In this document: one piece after another, positions 45,001 to 53,555 of the stretch
Layout: every line of letters starts with the position of its first letter
Position numbering within the stretch: position 1 is the stretch's first letter
NCBI GenBank assembly: GCA_028564925.1
Contig: CM053031.1
Location: 94,949,273 to 95,013,272 of the forward strand
DNA length: 64,000 nt
Direction: 5' to 3'
Source: Lithobates sylvaticus
Taxonomy: Eukaryota; Chordata; Amphibia; Anura; Ranidae
The notes under the pieces: model-generated
The model's input: the letters and a program-made list of their open reading frames with translations, nothing else
Told to the model about the DNA's origin: nothing
Databases searched by the model: none
Translations under genes and position numbers: made by a program

Positions 45001-45895
45001 TAAATGGTGGACCGACAAAGGCCTATATCGTATCGGTCACTTCTTCTCCCATTCGGGGCCCCTCTCACTGCGGCACTGTAGGAAGAAACTAGACATGCCC
45101 GACTCAGAACTTTATAGGTACACACAAATCTCCCATTTCTTGCACTCTATCTGGACCACCAAACCACTACCCCCCACTATTACCCCATTCGAACAATGGT
45201 GTATCAACACGGCTGATCAGAAGGGGGGCATTTCACTGATCTATACGGCACTTATGACAAAACAGTCCAAACCATCTTATGCCCGAGCCTGGGAGTACGA
45301 CCTGGACGATTCTTGGGACCCTACAGCTTGGTATCGAGCCTCTGCAAGAGCTTACAAAGGTATTCTCAATATATCACTGATTGAAGCCAGTTTGAAAGTT
45401 TTACTAAGATGGTATTATGTCCCTTCCAGGCTGGCTACACTTTTCCCGGGCACGTCTCCGGTTTGCTTCCGAGGATGCGGACTGGAGGGCTCTATGGTCC
45501 ATGTTTGGTGGACCTGTCCTCGCATACGGTCTTTCTGGCGGAAAATATTCCAAACCATTAGCTCCCTGACAGGCTCTACAGTTATGCCTCACCCTAGGTG
45601 GGCACTGCTGAACTTTCTTATCCCAGATTTATCCAAAACGTCCCAGGCGTTAGCATTTTTTCTCTGCCTGGGGGCCAAAATAACTATAGCCAAAGCCTGG
45701 AAGACACATATCATCTCTTTCCGGTTGTTTAAACAAAAGGTGACATGGATCATGATTCAGGAACAAACCGTTGCCAAGCTCAACGACAAAACCGAGAAGT
45801 TTAGGAGCATCTGGGAACCCTGGGCAACCCTCTGCAATATTTCCCTCATACCAGGAGTACCCCCTGGTAGTCTGACCTCCCGATCTACAAGCTGA
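42047..45895 (+). CDS. LINE ORF2 protein (endonuclease, reverse transcriptase, CCHC)
   Basis: 1282 residues, open throughout. It nicks target DNA and primes reverse transcription of the LINE RNA there. The N-terminal apurinic-like endonuclease (about 10-240) shows SHNTQGLN, VLLQETHFP, MGGDTNLAFD and a closing LSDHSVV, giving the expected N, E, D and H. The reverse transcriptase starts near 475 with SSPGPDGLSTGYYKKF. It continues with VGNYRPISLIN, GFIPGRQGPDQIRRAV, SIDLHKAFDSIDW, GTRQGCPLSPLLFAIAIE and the catalytic YADDLLLF at 713-720. A C-terminal zinc knuckle CFRGCGLEGSMVHVWWTC sits near 1140. The architecture and length are those of the L1/Tx1 group. All catalytic motifs are present, so the copy may be active or very recently so. 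Confidence 0.92.
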   Translation: MPDQPNLAATLKIISHNTQGLNSPIKRRKTLQYYHSIHADVVLLQETHFPSTYKPKFLHQIYPQFFLASAENKTKGVAICFAKHLNLSQPETITDPQGRYILVSGFIDGELYTFVSYYAPNKGQKSFMESLVTRLQKHFKGTVFMGGDTNLAFDFSLDKLASGASKPKRPSKQSVQLAKILNEADLIDVWRETNPRTKDYTHFSAPHGSFARIDHIFTRTSTLPLIRSSKIIDSSLSDHSVVTLLTCKPAGTEFRPRWRLRETLLNDPIQCALLESAIQEYFTLNSTDGISPTISWAAHKTVIRGSLIQLSSKLKAEHRAETVRLTEEFRSLSKMHKRSPNALSLAKLDTARALLNMTLTTSAAQHLQWTRAKFYAQQDRIGSKLAAKLSPKTRTQAFPKLKVTSGELSQNPSKIMETFKRFYSDLYKRNPGPSTTLRDKFLHDLQLPSLDKTHAELLESPFTQGEVLDTIKNLKLGSSPGPDGLSTGYYKKFGHCLAPHLTRMFNSLRDGASLNTDLNSAYISVIPKPDKDISEVGNYRPISLINNDIKIMTKILANRLSSFISTYVHKDQVGFIPGRQGPDQIRRAVDIISLLKSKWDGGPAQKGFLLSIDLHKAFDSIDWAYLSDILRRWGCGSYFLNLINSLYSTPTAQVRLLGRYSESFPIGRGTRQGCPLSPLLFAIAIETLAIALRSNPDIKGVRCGSHEHKCALYADDLLLFITSPLTSMPTILQILGDFSKISGLRVNMTKSLALNVTLPPDTLKQLTDNFTFTWAPYQIPYLGIKLTPKIEDLFRANYPPMIKKCLQDVERWSKCGLSWLGRIHAVKMTLLPKLLYLFRSLPIPIPKRVLTKTQSDIIRFIWGRKGYRCPSETLYRLKTQGGLGLPNLWAYYQAARLTQISLAYSSHAKPDWFTMERQAVPSHTIDFLLSCSSKDRPAIMAPTLSHSIALSSKLFSLSSIISPLRPLSHIFHNPEFPPGKNIEAFKWWTDKGLYRIGHFFSHSGPLSLRHCRKKLDMPDSELYRYTQISHFLHSIWTTKPLPPTITPFEQWCINTADQKGGISLIYTALMTKQSKPSYARAWEYDLDDSWDPTAWYRASARAYKGILNISLIEASLKVLLRWYYVPSRLATLFPGTSPVCFRGCGLEGSMVHVWWTCPRIRSFWRKIFQTISSLTGSTVMPHPRWALLNFLIPDLSKTSQALAFFLCLGAKITIAKAWKTHIISFRLFKQKVTWIMIQEQTVAKLNDKTEKFRSIWEPWATLCNISLIPGVPPGSLTSRSTS

Positions 45896-46470
45896 TGAAC
45901 GGAACATCACTCTCCTCTCCTTTTTTTTTTTTTTTTTTTCCTTTTCACTTCACACGTATTTCCCCCCCCCCTTTTTGTGCTTCCTTACTTTCTTCTGTCG
46001 CCTCTCTTGGCAAGGCTCTTTCCCCCGCACATTACCGTGTCAGTTTGATAACTGACGCTTGACTTGCCTATATCGGTATACAGAGACTATAGTATCAACA
46101 CTTCAGTTCTGGCTTTGAGCCAAGTATTATACGCCATGGGATGGGTCTGGCTCCCCGACTCCTGGGCTGCAGCAGGATCCCATTTGGGGCTCCTGGGTAC
46201 TCGGGGTTCACAGACTCTACCTGGCTTGGGTCCCTTCTGCAGGTCTGCTGGTGTAACAGGCAGGGTTGCATCCTGAACCGAAGTGACAGGTACCTGAGGC
46301 TTGTTATGACATCCTTGGTTGCGTTATTATACGACTTTGTCATTATTACTTTTTCTGTTACATGACATGCCTGTTTAATTTTCTTTTTTGTACGTTTGCA
46401 CTTGTTGTACCTGTATTGAGTATACAAAACTTTAATAAAAACTTTTAAACATAAAAAAAAAAAAAAAAAA
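45896..46470 (+). other. LINE 3' untranslated region and first A-tail
   Basis: Poly-T (45920-45939) and poly-C tracts, then noncoding sequence to the AATAAA at about 46434-46439 and an A-run of 18 at 46453-46470. Confidence 0.7.
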
Positions 46471-46534
46471 GCACTTGTTGTACCTGTATTGAGTATACAA
46501 AACTTTAATAAAAACTTTTGAAACATAAAAAAAA
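46398..46534 (+). repeat. Tandemly duplicated LINE 3' terminus
   Basis: GCACTTGTTGTACCTGTATT through AATAAAAACTTTT and an A-run occurs at 46398-46470 and again at 46471-46534. There is a one-base insertion in the second copy near its tail. Confidence 0.9.
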
Positions 46535-47067
46535 TATATATTGCTGCTCCATCTCTCTGTGTTTGTTCTGCTTGATTATATCATAAAGCAATGCAAAGAA
46601 ATGTGTCTGTCAGGACAGAACACACTTGGCAAAGTCTCAGCTTGTCGGAGCCAAGGAGTGCAGTCTAGAGGTTCTCGCAGAAAATTTTCCTGAAATCACC
46701 TTATTTGAACATGTCCCACTCTGAAATCCAATACCAGGGGGTTAGGAAATGCATGAGTTCAGTTCAAAACAGCCATAAAGATATTTTCTTATTACAAATG
46801 CATTCTCAATAACCCACCAAAAAGGAGACGTCTAATTAGAGAGGGAGGTCTGTTTAAGCTTTTGCCGCAAATTCTCATGGGGAGGTTTGTTATTGCAGCC
46901 AGAAAGTGATGGCTCACATTTGACTCTTTACCAGACTTCGTTTTAACTTAAATGTTCAGGCAGTTTAAACTGTATGCTATAGTATGTATCAAGCTCTAAT
47001 GAAGACGAAAGTTAAATTGAAGATATTAAAATCAGTACAAGCAATATTATTTCTGCTGGGGGCCATA
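46535..47067. other. No feature recognised
   Basis: Unique-looking noncoding sequence between the LINE and a MITE. Confidence 0.4.
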
Positions 47068-47069
47068 TA

Positions 47070-47588
47070 CCGTATATACTCGAGTATAAGCCGACCTGAA
47101 TATAAGCCGAGGCACCTAATTTTACCAAAATTTTACCAAAATTTTACCAAAAATAGGAAAACGTATTGACACGAGTATAAGCCTAGGGTGAGAAATGCAC
47201 AGCTACTGTAAGTGGAAAAGATGGTCAACAATGCCCAAACTCTGTGGTTAAGGGTTCCTAGATGCACCCTAGCTGCAGACAAAATTTTGGGTTTCTGGAC
47301 CCAAAGGATCCCAAAATGACATTGCTGCAGATGGACACAGTTGACCGACCTTGGGGCCCCGTATCTCGGAGTGCTAGGATATGTTGTATTGCTAGTTCCA
47401 CTGGAACTGCACACCAAATTTGGGGTTCCTAGCACTAAGTAGCCCCGAGATACGGGGGCCCCAAAGTCGTTTCGGAAAATGTCATTTTCTGCAGCAGAAA
47501 ATTTTTTAACTCGAGTATAAGCCAAGGGGGGCATTTTCAGCACAAAAAAATGTGCTGAAAAACTCGGCTTATGCTCGAGTATATACAG
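47070..47588. mobile_element. TA-flanked TIR element (519 bp)
   Basis: CCGTATATACTCGAGTATAA at the left and TTATGCTCGAGTATATACAG at the right are inverted, with TA outside (47068-47069, 47589-47590). An inner inverted pair about GGGGCCCCGTATCTCGG / CCCCGAGATACGGGGGCCCC spans 47340-47465. Its ends resemble those of 22424-23336 (CCGTAT plus TATAA). No transposase. Confidence 0.8.
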
Positions 47589-47682
47589 TATTCACCAGTA
47601 AAAAGCTGACTTTTCTTAGGAATTCTTATATAATTACTTTTCATGTTTAATTGTTAATTTGGTGTATCAAGTTCATCAATAT

Positions 47683-48346
47683 TAACCACATGCCGACCGG
47701 GCCATAGCTGAAAGACGACTACAGCGCAGTCGGCTTATTCTGGGTGGACCTCTGTGGGATGTCCTCCCAGAATCTTGCTCCCGCACGCCCCCTGAGGCGT
47801 GCACTCGGGAACATCCATGACCGCCGTTAATGGCTGTTTATCACATGTAAACAAACCTGCGTCACGTCATGATGCCTGTTCACGTCATGATGCCGCTGTG
47901 GGCTGGATGTGTAGTGCCCACAGCGCTGCTCAGTGACAGTACTGTGCAACACTCTGCCAATACTGTGCAATACTCTGCCAATACTGTGCAATACTCTGCC
48001 TTTACTCTGCAACACTGTGCAATACACTGCCAATACTCTGCAATACACTGCAATACTCTTCCAATACTGTGCAATACTCGCCAATACTCGCCAATACACG
48101 CCAATACTCTGCCAATACTCTGCCAATACTCTGCAATAAATTTTAATAGAAACAAAGAATTTTTTTTTTTTTTTTTTACAGAATTTTCGGTCTTTTTTGA
48201 TTTATAGCGCAAAAAAAAAAAAAAAACCCAGCGGTGATTAAATACCACCAAAAGAAAGCTCTATTTGTGTGAAAAAAAGGACAAAAGCTGAAAATTGGTC
48301 TGGTTAGGAAGGGGGATTAAGTGCCCAGTGGTCAAGTAGTTAATGT
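47683..48346. mobile_element. TTAACCAC-family element with GCCAATACTCTGC array
   Basis: Left end TTAACCACATGCCGACCGGG; right end AGTGGTCAAGTAGTTAA. The right half has the shared landmarks (GTGGTGATTAAATACCACC inverse phrase, AGCTCTATTTGTGTG, GCTGAAAATTGGTCTG). Here the internal array is of another unit from the GGGCACTGAT copies. Confidence 0.65.
47938..48137. repeat. GCCAATACTGTGCAATACTCT minisatellite
   Basis: About ten units of 14-21 bp. The 18-mer GCCAATACTCTGCAATAC differs by one base from the unit of the 25.9-26.16 kb satellite. Confidence 0.85.
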
Positions 48347-48349
48347 ACA

Positions 48350-49013
48350 GGTTTCAGGGCCACAGGGAGAAAAGGATACTCTATTGGTTTGAAAATGCAG
48401 CTAGTTTATATTAACCAAGGAAAAGTGACAAATCTTTATAGACAATTGCGTGCATAAGCAGAATTTTTATTGTCAATGAAACTGAAAAGACCAAACAAAG
48501 AGTTTTTTAAGGGCACAAAGTGGAATGTTATGCAATGGCCAAGTTAATTGCCTGACCTGAATCCGATTGAGCATGCATTTCACTTGCTGAAGACAAAACT
48601 GAAGGGAAAATGCCCCAAGAACAAGCAGATACTGAAGACAGTTGCAGTAGAGGCCTGGCAGTGCATCACCAGGGATGAAACCCAGTGTCTGGTGATGTCT
48701 ATGCGTTCCAGACTTCAGGCTGTAATTGACTGCAAAGCATTTGCAACCAAGTATTAAAAAGTGAAAGTTTGATGGATGATTGTTAATCTGTCCCATTACT
48801 TTTGGTCCCTTAAAAAGTGGGAGGCACATATACAAACTGTTGTAATTCCTACACCGTTCACCTGATTTGGATGTAAATACCCTCAAATTAAAGCTGAATG
48901 TCTGCAGTTAAAGCACATCTTGTTTGTTTCATTTCAAATCCATTGTGGTGGTGTATAGAGCCAAAAAGATTATAAATGTGTTACTGTCCCAATATTTATG
49001 GACCTGACTGTAT
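48350..49013 (+). mobile_element. 5'-truncated Tc1-like element
   Basis: The right end reads CCCAATATTTATGGACCTGA then CTGTA, the usual terminus of one Tc1-like family, and ACTTTTGGTCCCTTAAAAAG lies upstream. The left half is missing. Confidence 0.7.
48548..48757 (+). pseudogene. Tc1-like transposase C-terminal fragment
   Basis: The frame MPDLNPIEHAFHLLKTKLKG matches the conserved SPDLNPIE(H/N) motif that carries the third acidic catalytic residue of the DD34E triad in Tc1-type transposases. The following 45 residues fit the C-terminal helices, ending at a stop. Everything N-terminal is lost, so it is a dead fragment. Confidence 0.8.
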
Positions 49014-49985
49014 GTAGCACCCTCTAGTGTGCTAGAATAGGTTTTCATTAGTGTAGGAATCTTGTCTAGGCTTGGCTGGCAGCTAAACCTATGTGTTTTT
49101 TCTGGGTCAGGGTGAGTGGCTCAGTGAGAGCTGGATGACTCACAGGCAGCACTTCTGAGACCTCCTCCTACTTCTGGAACTTGCTGGAAACTGAGAAGAA
49201 TGGGAGTGGAGGTGAGGAGGAGCTGCCTGGAGTATTCATGAGGGCCCTGACCAATCCCCAACAGATCGGTTGGGAGGGGGCCGTCCCCCTCAAATACTCT
49301 GGGTCAGCCCAGCTGGGGCAGTGGAGTTTGGGTGGAAGCAGGAGATGGCGTGTTAGAAGGCTGTCTGAGACCCTTGAGGTTAATCCCTTAGTCTGGGGGG
49401 GTGACCTTGGGTCTGGGAGCTCGGGTGTGGAAGGGACCTTCTTCATGACACACAGGTGTGTCCTGACCGGAGGCAGAGGAGCATGAGAAGGACAGCAGAA
49501 GAACACTGCTGAGCAAATCTCAGGGAGTAAGACAGCCAGGTGGACTGGTGAGTGTTAGTCAGGTGGACTGAGAGGCAGCCTGGGAGGACTGGGTGAGAGT
49601 AGTCTGAGATGGATGCTGAGTCAGTTTGGGAGGACTGTGGAAGTTTAGCCAAGAGGTCCTGGAGAAAAAGCAGCTGCAGCCAGGTGGGCTGGCAGTGCCT
49701 GAATAGGTGGTGCTGGGATCAGTAGCCACAGAAGGACAACTGGGCACTAGGACTTTGCTACACAAACAGGGGGGCCACTGTCCCTGCCTGTAAAGGGCAT
49801 TTGCTACCAATCTAACAGTGCCAGATGGTCCTGTGTGTTGTAGTGCTTCAAGCAAGTGTTGTGCTGGAGGAAGCCGAGGAGTGTAAATAACTGAACAGCA
49901 GTTGTCCCTGAAAGTTCTACTATAAAGTCAAGTGGACATCCCATATTACACTTATCCCTATCCAAATTAAACCCCTAATAAAAAT
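49014..49985. repeat. Possible LTR-like fossil abutting the Tc1 end
   Basis: Starts TGTAGCACCCTCTAGTGTGC directly after the Tc1 terminus and contains GA-rich sequence (AGGTGGACTGAGAGGCAGCC) and a final CCTAATAAAAATAC. TGTAGCACC starts are familiar to me from frog LTRs. I could not define the right end or a duplication. Confidence 0.3.
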
Positions 49986-51137
49986 ACAAAACAAAGCACT
50001 GGCAGGTTCCTTGCCTCAAGTGTGCTGTGAAAATGCGGTGTGCCTGGCTGTGCACTACAGGTGCATAGGATAATAATGCATCATAAAATAGCACTCCCTC
50101 TAGAACTAACCTATAGACCCTTAAAACATAAAAAACATGCCTCCATACAATTAAAAATAATAACCACCAGTCCCTGATAATCAAGAAAAAAAAAATTGAG
50201 GTTCTGGTACTAAACACAAAACTGTGGACAGTGGTTGCTTCGACGTGTGTTGATAAAGAACATTTCTTTGTCATGATTTTAGAATTACAAAACTATCTGA
50301 AAGTACCAAGGCCTTGTCATCTCTACAGAGATTTCCAGCAGAAAAATGTTCAAGGTTTGGCAATACAGCTTGTGTTTATTAATCTAATAATCATCATATA
50401 CATTAATATCCTTAGACTGTGCACATAGTACTCCTGTGGCAACCAGCCAAGAATACATCAGTGATGAAGGAATTATACTTAATTAGTAAATCAGAAATGA
50501 GAAGTTTCATAAATTTCCCTGTATGATTTCTGTAGTTCTGTTTTCTGTTATTTTAAATATTAAATGATGTAAAGTTAGTGGGGCCTCATATTTCCCTTGA
50601 GACTTTGCGAGGTGGTAGCCCAAGGTAGGCTTGGGCCTGTTCCAAAGTCAGGTGATTTGTCTGGTTGCCATGGTGAAAATAGACACCGGTAAAATAGAAA
50701 GCAGATGTGAGGGGTCAGAGATCCCTTGCACAACTGTATCTGAGATGGAAAAACATCTGAAGATTATTCTACTGTGAAAAACAGAACTATTAACTATTCC
50801 GTACCATGGCACATGGAAAGCAATATAAATATAGGCATTCCAACAGTTGCTGAAGTTAGGTCAAGTAAATAATGACGGACATAACAGTTTTTCTTAAATA
50901 AAACCCGTGCAGGGAAAAAAAGTCTAAGGTGGTGTTTCCTAAAATTAATAGACACCTCCAAGTGTCTGCATGCCACTTTTGCTACCCTGTAGAGCATTGC
51001 AGGACCCTCAAAATGTTGTCATGTAATTATTAATTAAGCTGACTGATTGCTAGTGCTGGCCATACCTATCCTATCTCACGTTTACCTGTTATTCCATTCC
51101 TTTGATGAGCAGCCATATTAAGCAATAGTTAGGCATA
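49986..51137. other. No feature recognised
   Basis: AT-rich noncoding sequence without terminal repeats. Confidence 0.35.
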
Positions 51138-51307
51138 TACACTCACTGGCCACTTGAATAGGTACACCTTGCAAGTACCGAGTTGGCTTCAGAACTGATT
51201 TAATTATTTGTGGTACATTATCCTGCTGGAAATAGCCATCAGAAGATGGGTATACTGTAGACCTACATGGATGGAAATGGTCAGCATACTCAGGTAGGCC
51301 GTGGCAT

Positions 51308-51466
51308 TTAAATGATGCTCAATTGGTACCCAAAGGGGCCCAAAATGTGGCAAGAAAATATCGTCCACTCCATTACACCACCAGCCTGAACTGTTGATAC
51401 AAGGCAGGATGGATCAATGCTTTCATGTTGTTTTACGCTAAATTGTGACCCTACCATCTGAATATC
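51308..51466 (-). pseudogene. Tc1-like transposase central catalytic piece
   Basis: The minus frame includes HESIDPSCLVSTVQAGGVME and TIFSCHILGPFGYQL, matching the segment of the catalytic domain after the first aspartate (consensus HESMDPSCLVSTVQAGGGGVM). The reading is cut upstream by the LTR-like insertion and downstream by deletion. Confidence 0.75.
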
Positions 51467-52113
51467 TGTCAGATCCCTTGCGGGGACTAGGAACACCCGT
51501 GGAGGCTGTGGACCCAACGGCTGACTGCTGAGGGTTGAGGGTTCTAGGAATCAGCCACACAGGGTCACAGCCACGGCCCTGGACAGGGAGTTAGAGCGTA
51601 AGATTCCCCAGGGCATGGGGTCTAAGAGCCAGCAGGTTTTCACCAGAGCCTCTGATGGTGAGTGTGGACTACGCTGCAGCTGACTCCAGGTTGTGGCCCC
51701 TAAAGTCTCCCAGCTCACACTTACAGCTGGCTCTGGAGGTTGGAGAGGAAGCACCAGCACAGGGCAACAAGGTTGGTAGGCAGGCCAAGGTTGGGATGAC
51801 AAGCAGACAGGGATGGTCCAGACAAGCCAAACATCGGTATAACAGGCAGGCAAGGATGGTCAGGAAAAGCCAAGTTGGTGCATGGAACAAACAAAGCGCA
51901 CTTGGCACAAAGGACACAGGAACGCCTAACACAAATGTTGATTGGCTTGGCTTGCAGTGCACAGGTTAATGTACTGTTTCCTGATAGAGGCTGGGGTGGA
52001 GCCATGCTTGAGGGAAGATTGATTAAGCTCACAGGTGAACAGCAATCAGTCTCTAAGCTGAACAGAGAGGGAAGCAGACAGACATACATGAACATTACTG
52101 CAGATTCATGACA
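51467..52113. mobile_element. Solo-LTR-like fossil inserted in the Tc1 element
   Basis: 647 bp starting TGTCAG and ending ATGACA (TG...CA with short inverted ends). It is flanked by ATATC (51462-51466) and TTATC (52114-52118), a near-match 5-bp duplication. There is no internal coding region, so it looks like a solo LTR of a retrovirus/gypsy-type element. It is younger than the Tc1 copy it splits. The region at 55.08-55.68 kb has a similar composition. Confidence 0.6.
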
Positions 52114-52248
52114 TTATCAAAGCTGAAATCGAAGGCTCATCAGACTAGGCAACATTTTTCCAATCTTCTATTGTCCAATTTTGGTGAGCCTGTCGAATTG
52201 TAGCCCCTGTTATTAGCTGACAGGATTGACACCTAGTCATCTATCATC

Positions 52249-52480
52249 TCAAACCAGTCTGCCCATTCTCCTCTGACCTCTGACATCAACAAGGCATTTT
52301 TGTCCACATAACAGCTGCTCACTGGATATTTTCTCTTTTTCAGACCATTCTCTGTAAACTCTAGAGATGGTTGTGTGTGAAAATCCCAGTAGATCAGTAC
52401 TTTTAGAAATACTCAGACCAGCCGTCATCAACATCCATGCCACATTCAAAGTCACTTAAATCCCCTTTCTTCCCCATTCT
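52249..52480 (-). pseudogene. Tc1-like transposase N-terminal (helix-turn-helix) piece
   Basis: MGKKGDLSDFECGMDVDDG-like start followed in frame by GLSISKSTDLLGFSHTTISR and VYREWSEKEKISSEQLLCGQ. This is the paired-like DNA-binding region (the family consensus is LSISETADLLGFSRTTISRVYREW). Only the first third of a transposase remains. Confidence 0.8.
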
Positions 52481-52627
52481 GATGCTCGTTTTGAACTTTA
52501 GCATGTTGTCTTCACCACATCTTGATGCCTAAATACATTGAAATGCTGTCATGTGATTGGCTGATTAGCAATTTGTGTTACTGAGCAATTGAACAGGTGT
52601 ACCTAATAAAGTGGACCAGTGAGTGTA

Positions 52628-53010
52628 GTTGAAAGGGGTAGGCCAGCACCAGTCGCTAGAAAACTTGGCTGGCACTTGCATAACATAGAGTCTCAGATTT
52701 TGGGGGCTCAAGGATTAGAATCTTCCACACACAGGATAATACAAGGCATATTGTTTCAATATTATTCATGAATGCCAGGAGATAAATCTTTAAAATGTGG
52801 AAGACCACCAGAATTCCAACTTTGGAAAACAAGTTGTCTTAGACAGAAACTTACTTTTAAAAGAATAAACTACCTGAGCTATTAGAAATTAATTTTAAGA
52901 TTTGTTAAGCCTGTATTTGTTAATGGAACACGTGTTTCAGTTTGGCTAATATAGACTGTTTGAGTTTCACTAATTTTGACTGCTGAACTGCATTATGTTT
53001 TTGTTATAAT
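52628..53010. other. No feature recognised
   Basis: AT-rich noncoding sequence. Confidence 0.35.
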
Positions 53011-53091
53011 GTTTGTGTTTCTTTGGTATATCCTTTATTATTGTGACCTAATTGATCACAATAATAAAGTATATACCAAAGAAACAGAAAT
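53011..53091. repeat. Hairpin with 33-bp arms
   Basis: TGTTTCTTTGGTATAT... then TTTATTATTGTGA on the left is mirrored by TCACAATAATAAAGTATATA and CCAAAGAAACA on the right, around CCTAATTGA. Confidence 0.85.
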
Positions 53092-53144
53092 ATACACTGT
53101 ACACTGCATATACACAATATCAGATATAAAATGAGCTACCTAAA

Positions 53145-53555
53145 TCTTAATTAAAAAAACAAAAAAGGCATCACTATATATACTGAAAAACCTTATAAAA
53201 ATGTGAATGATCAATCAAAATTACAATCTAAAAAATACACACGTGAAACACAAATACAGTACATAAAAGTTTATAGCTTCCAGTGCACTGTTACAGTATA
53301 TGAATGAAAAAATAAATATTACATTTCTTAAAAATTTTCCCCAAATTGTCGAACACTACACAAGTAACGATTTTCTCGTTTATATACCACTGGAAACTTT
53401 GGACTTTTGTGTATATTAAAAAAACAAAAAAAGTTTATATTTTAAAAACAAAAAATGTCAATAAAATATTTTGTGTTGTCATTTTGATTAATTCTTTAAA
53501 TGTATGTTTTCAGTATATATAGCACTGCCTTTTTGTTTTTGTGTTTATATCTCTT
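53145..53555. repeat. AT-rich inverted repeat, arms of about 80 bp
   Basis: AACAAAAAAGGCATCACTAT, ATATACTGAAAA and TCAATCAAAATTACAA (53150-53227) mirror TTGTCATTTTGATTAA, TTTTCAGTATATATAG and CACTGCCTTTTTGTTTTT (53475-53545). It starts soon after the hairpin at 53011. Confidence 0.7.

Larger units (their letters stand above)
39540..46534 (+). mobile_element. Full-length L1/Tx1-type LINE with two open ORFs
   Basis: Order: GC-rich 5' region with CCAAGATGGC motifs (about 39575-39940), ORF1, a 1.16-kb inter-ORF region, ORF2, a 3' region, AATAAA signals and A-tails. ORF2 is uninterrupted over 1282 codons and ORF1 over more than 300, so this copy is young. The 5' boundary is approximate. I found no convincing target-site duplication because both flanks are A-rich. 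The final 3' segment is duplicated in tandem (46398-46470 and 46471-46534). Confidence 0.85.
51140..52625 (-). mobile_element. Tc1-like element, minus strand, split by an LTR-like insertion
   Basis: CACTCACTGGCCACTTGAAT and AAGTGGACCAGTGAGTG are inverted ends with TA outside (51138-51139, 52626-52627). I recognise the family (CACTGGCCACTTTATTAGG ends) as a widespread fish and amphibian Tc1-like transposon. Minus-strand transposase pieces lie on each side of a 647-bp insertion. Large internal parts of the transposase are also missing. Confidence 0.88.

Noticed and set aside
42415-45910. Minus-strand and alternative frames of 60-86 codons within LINE ORF2
   Set aside because: Shadows of the long coding frame with no recognisable domains.
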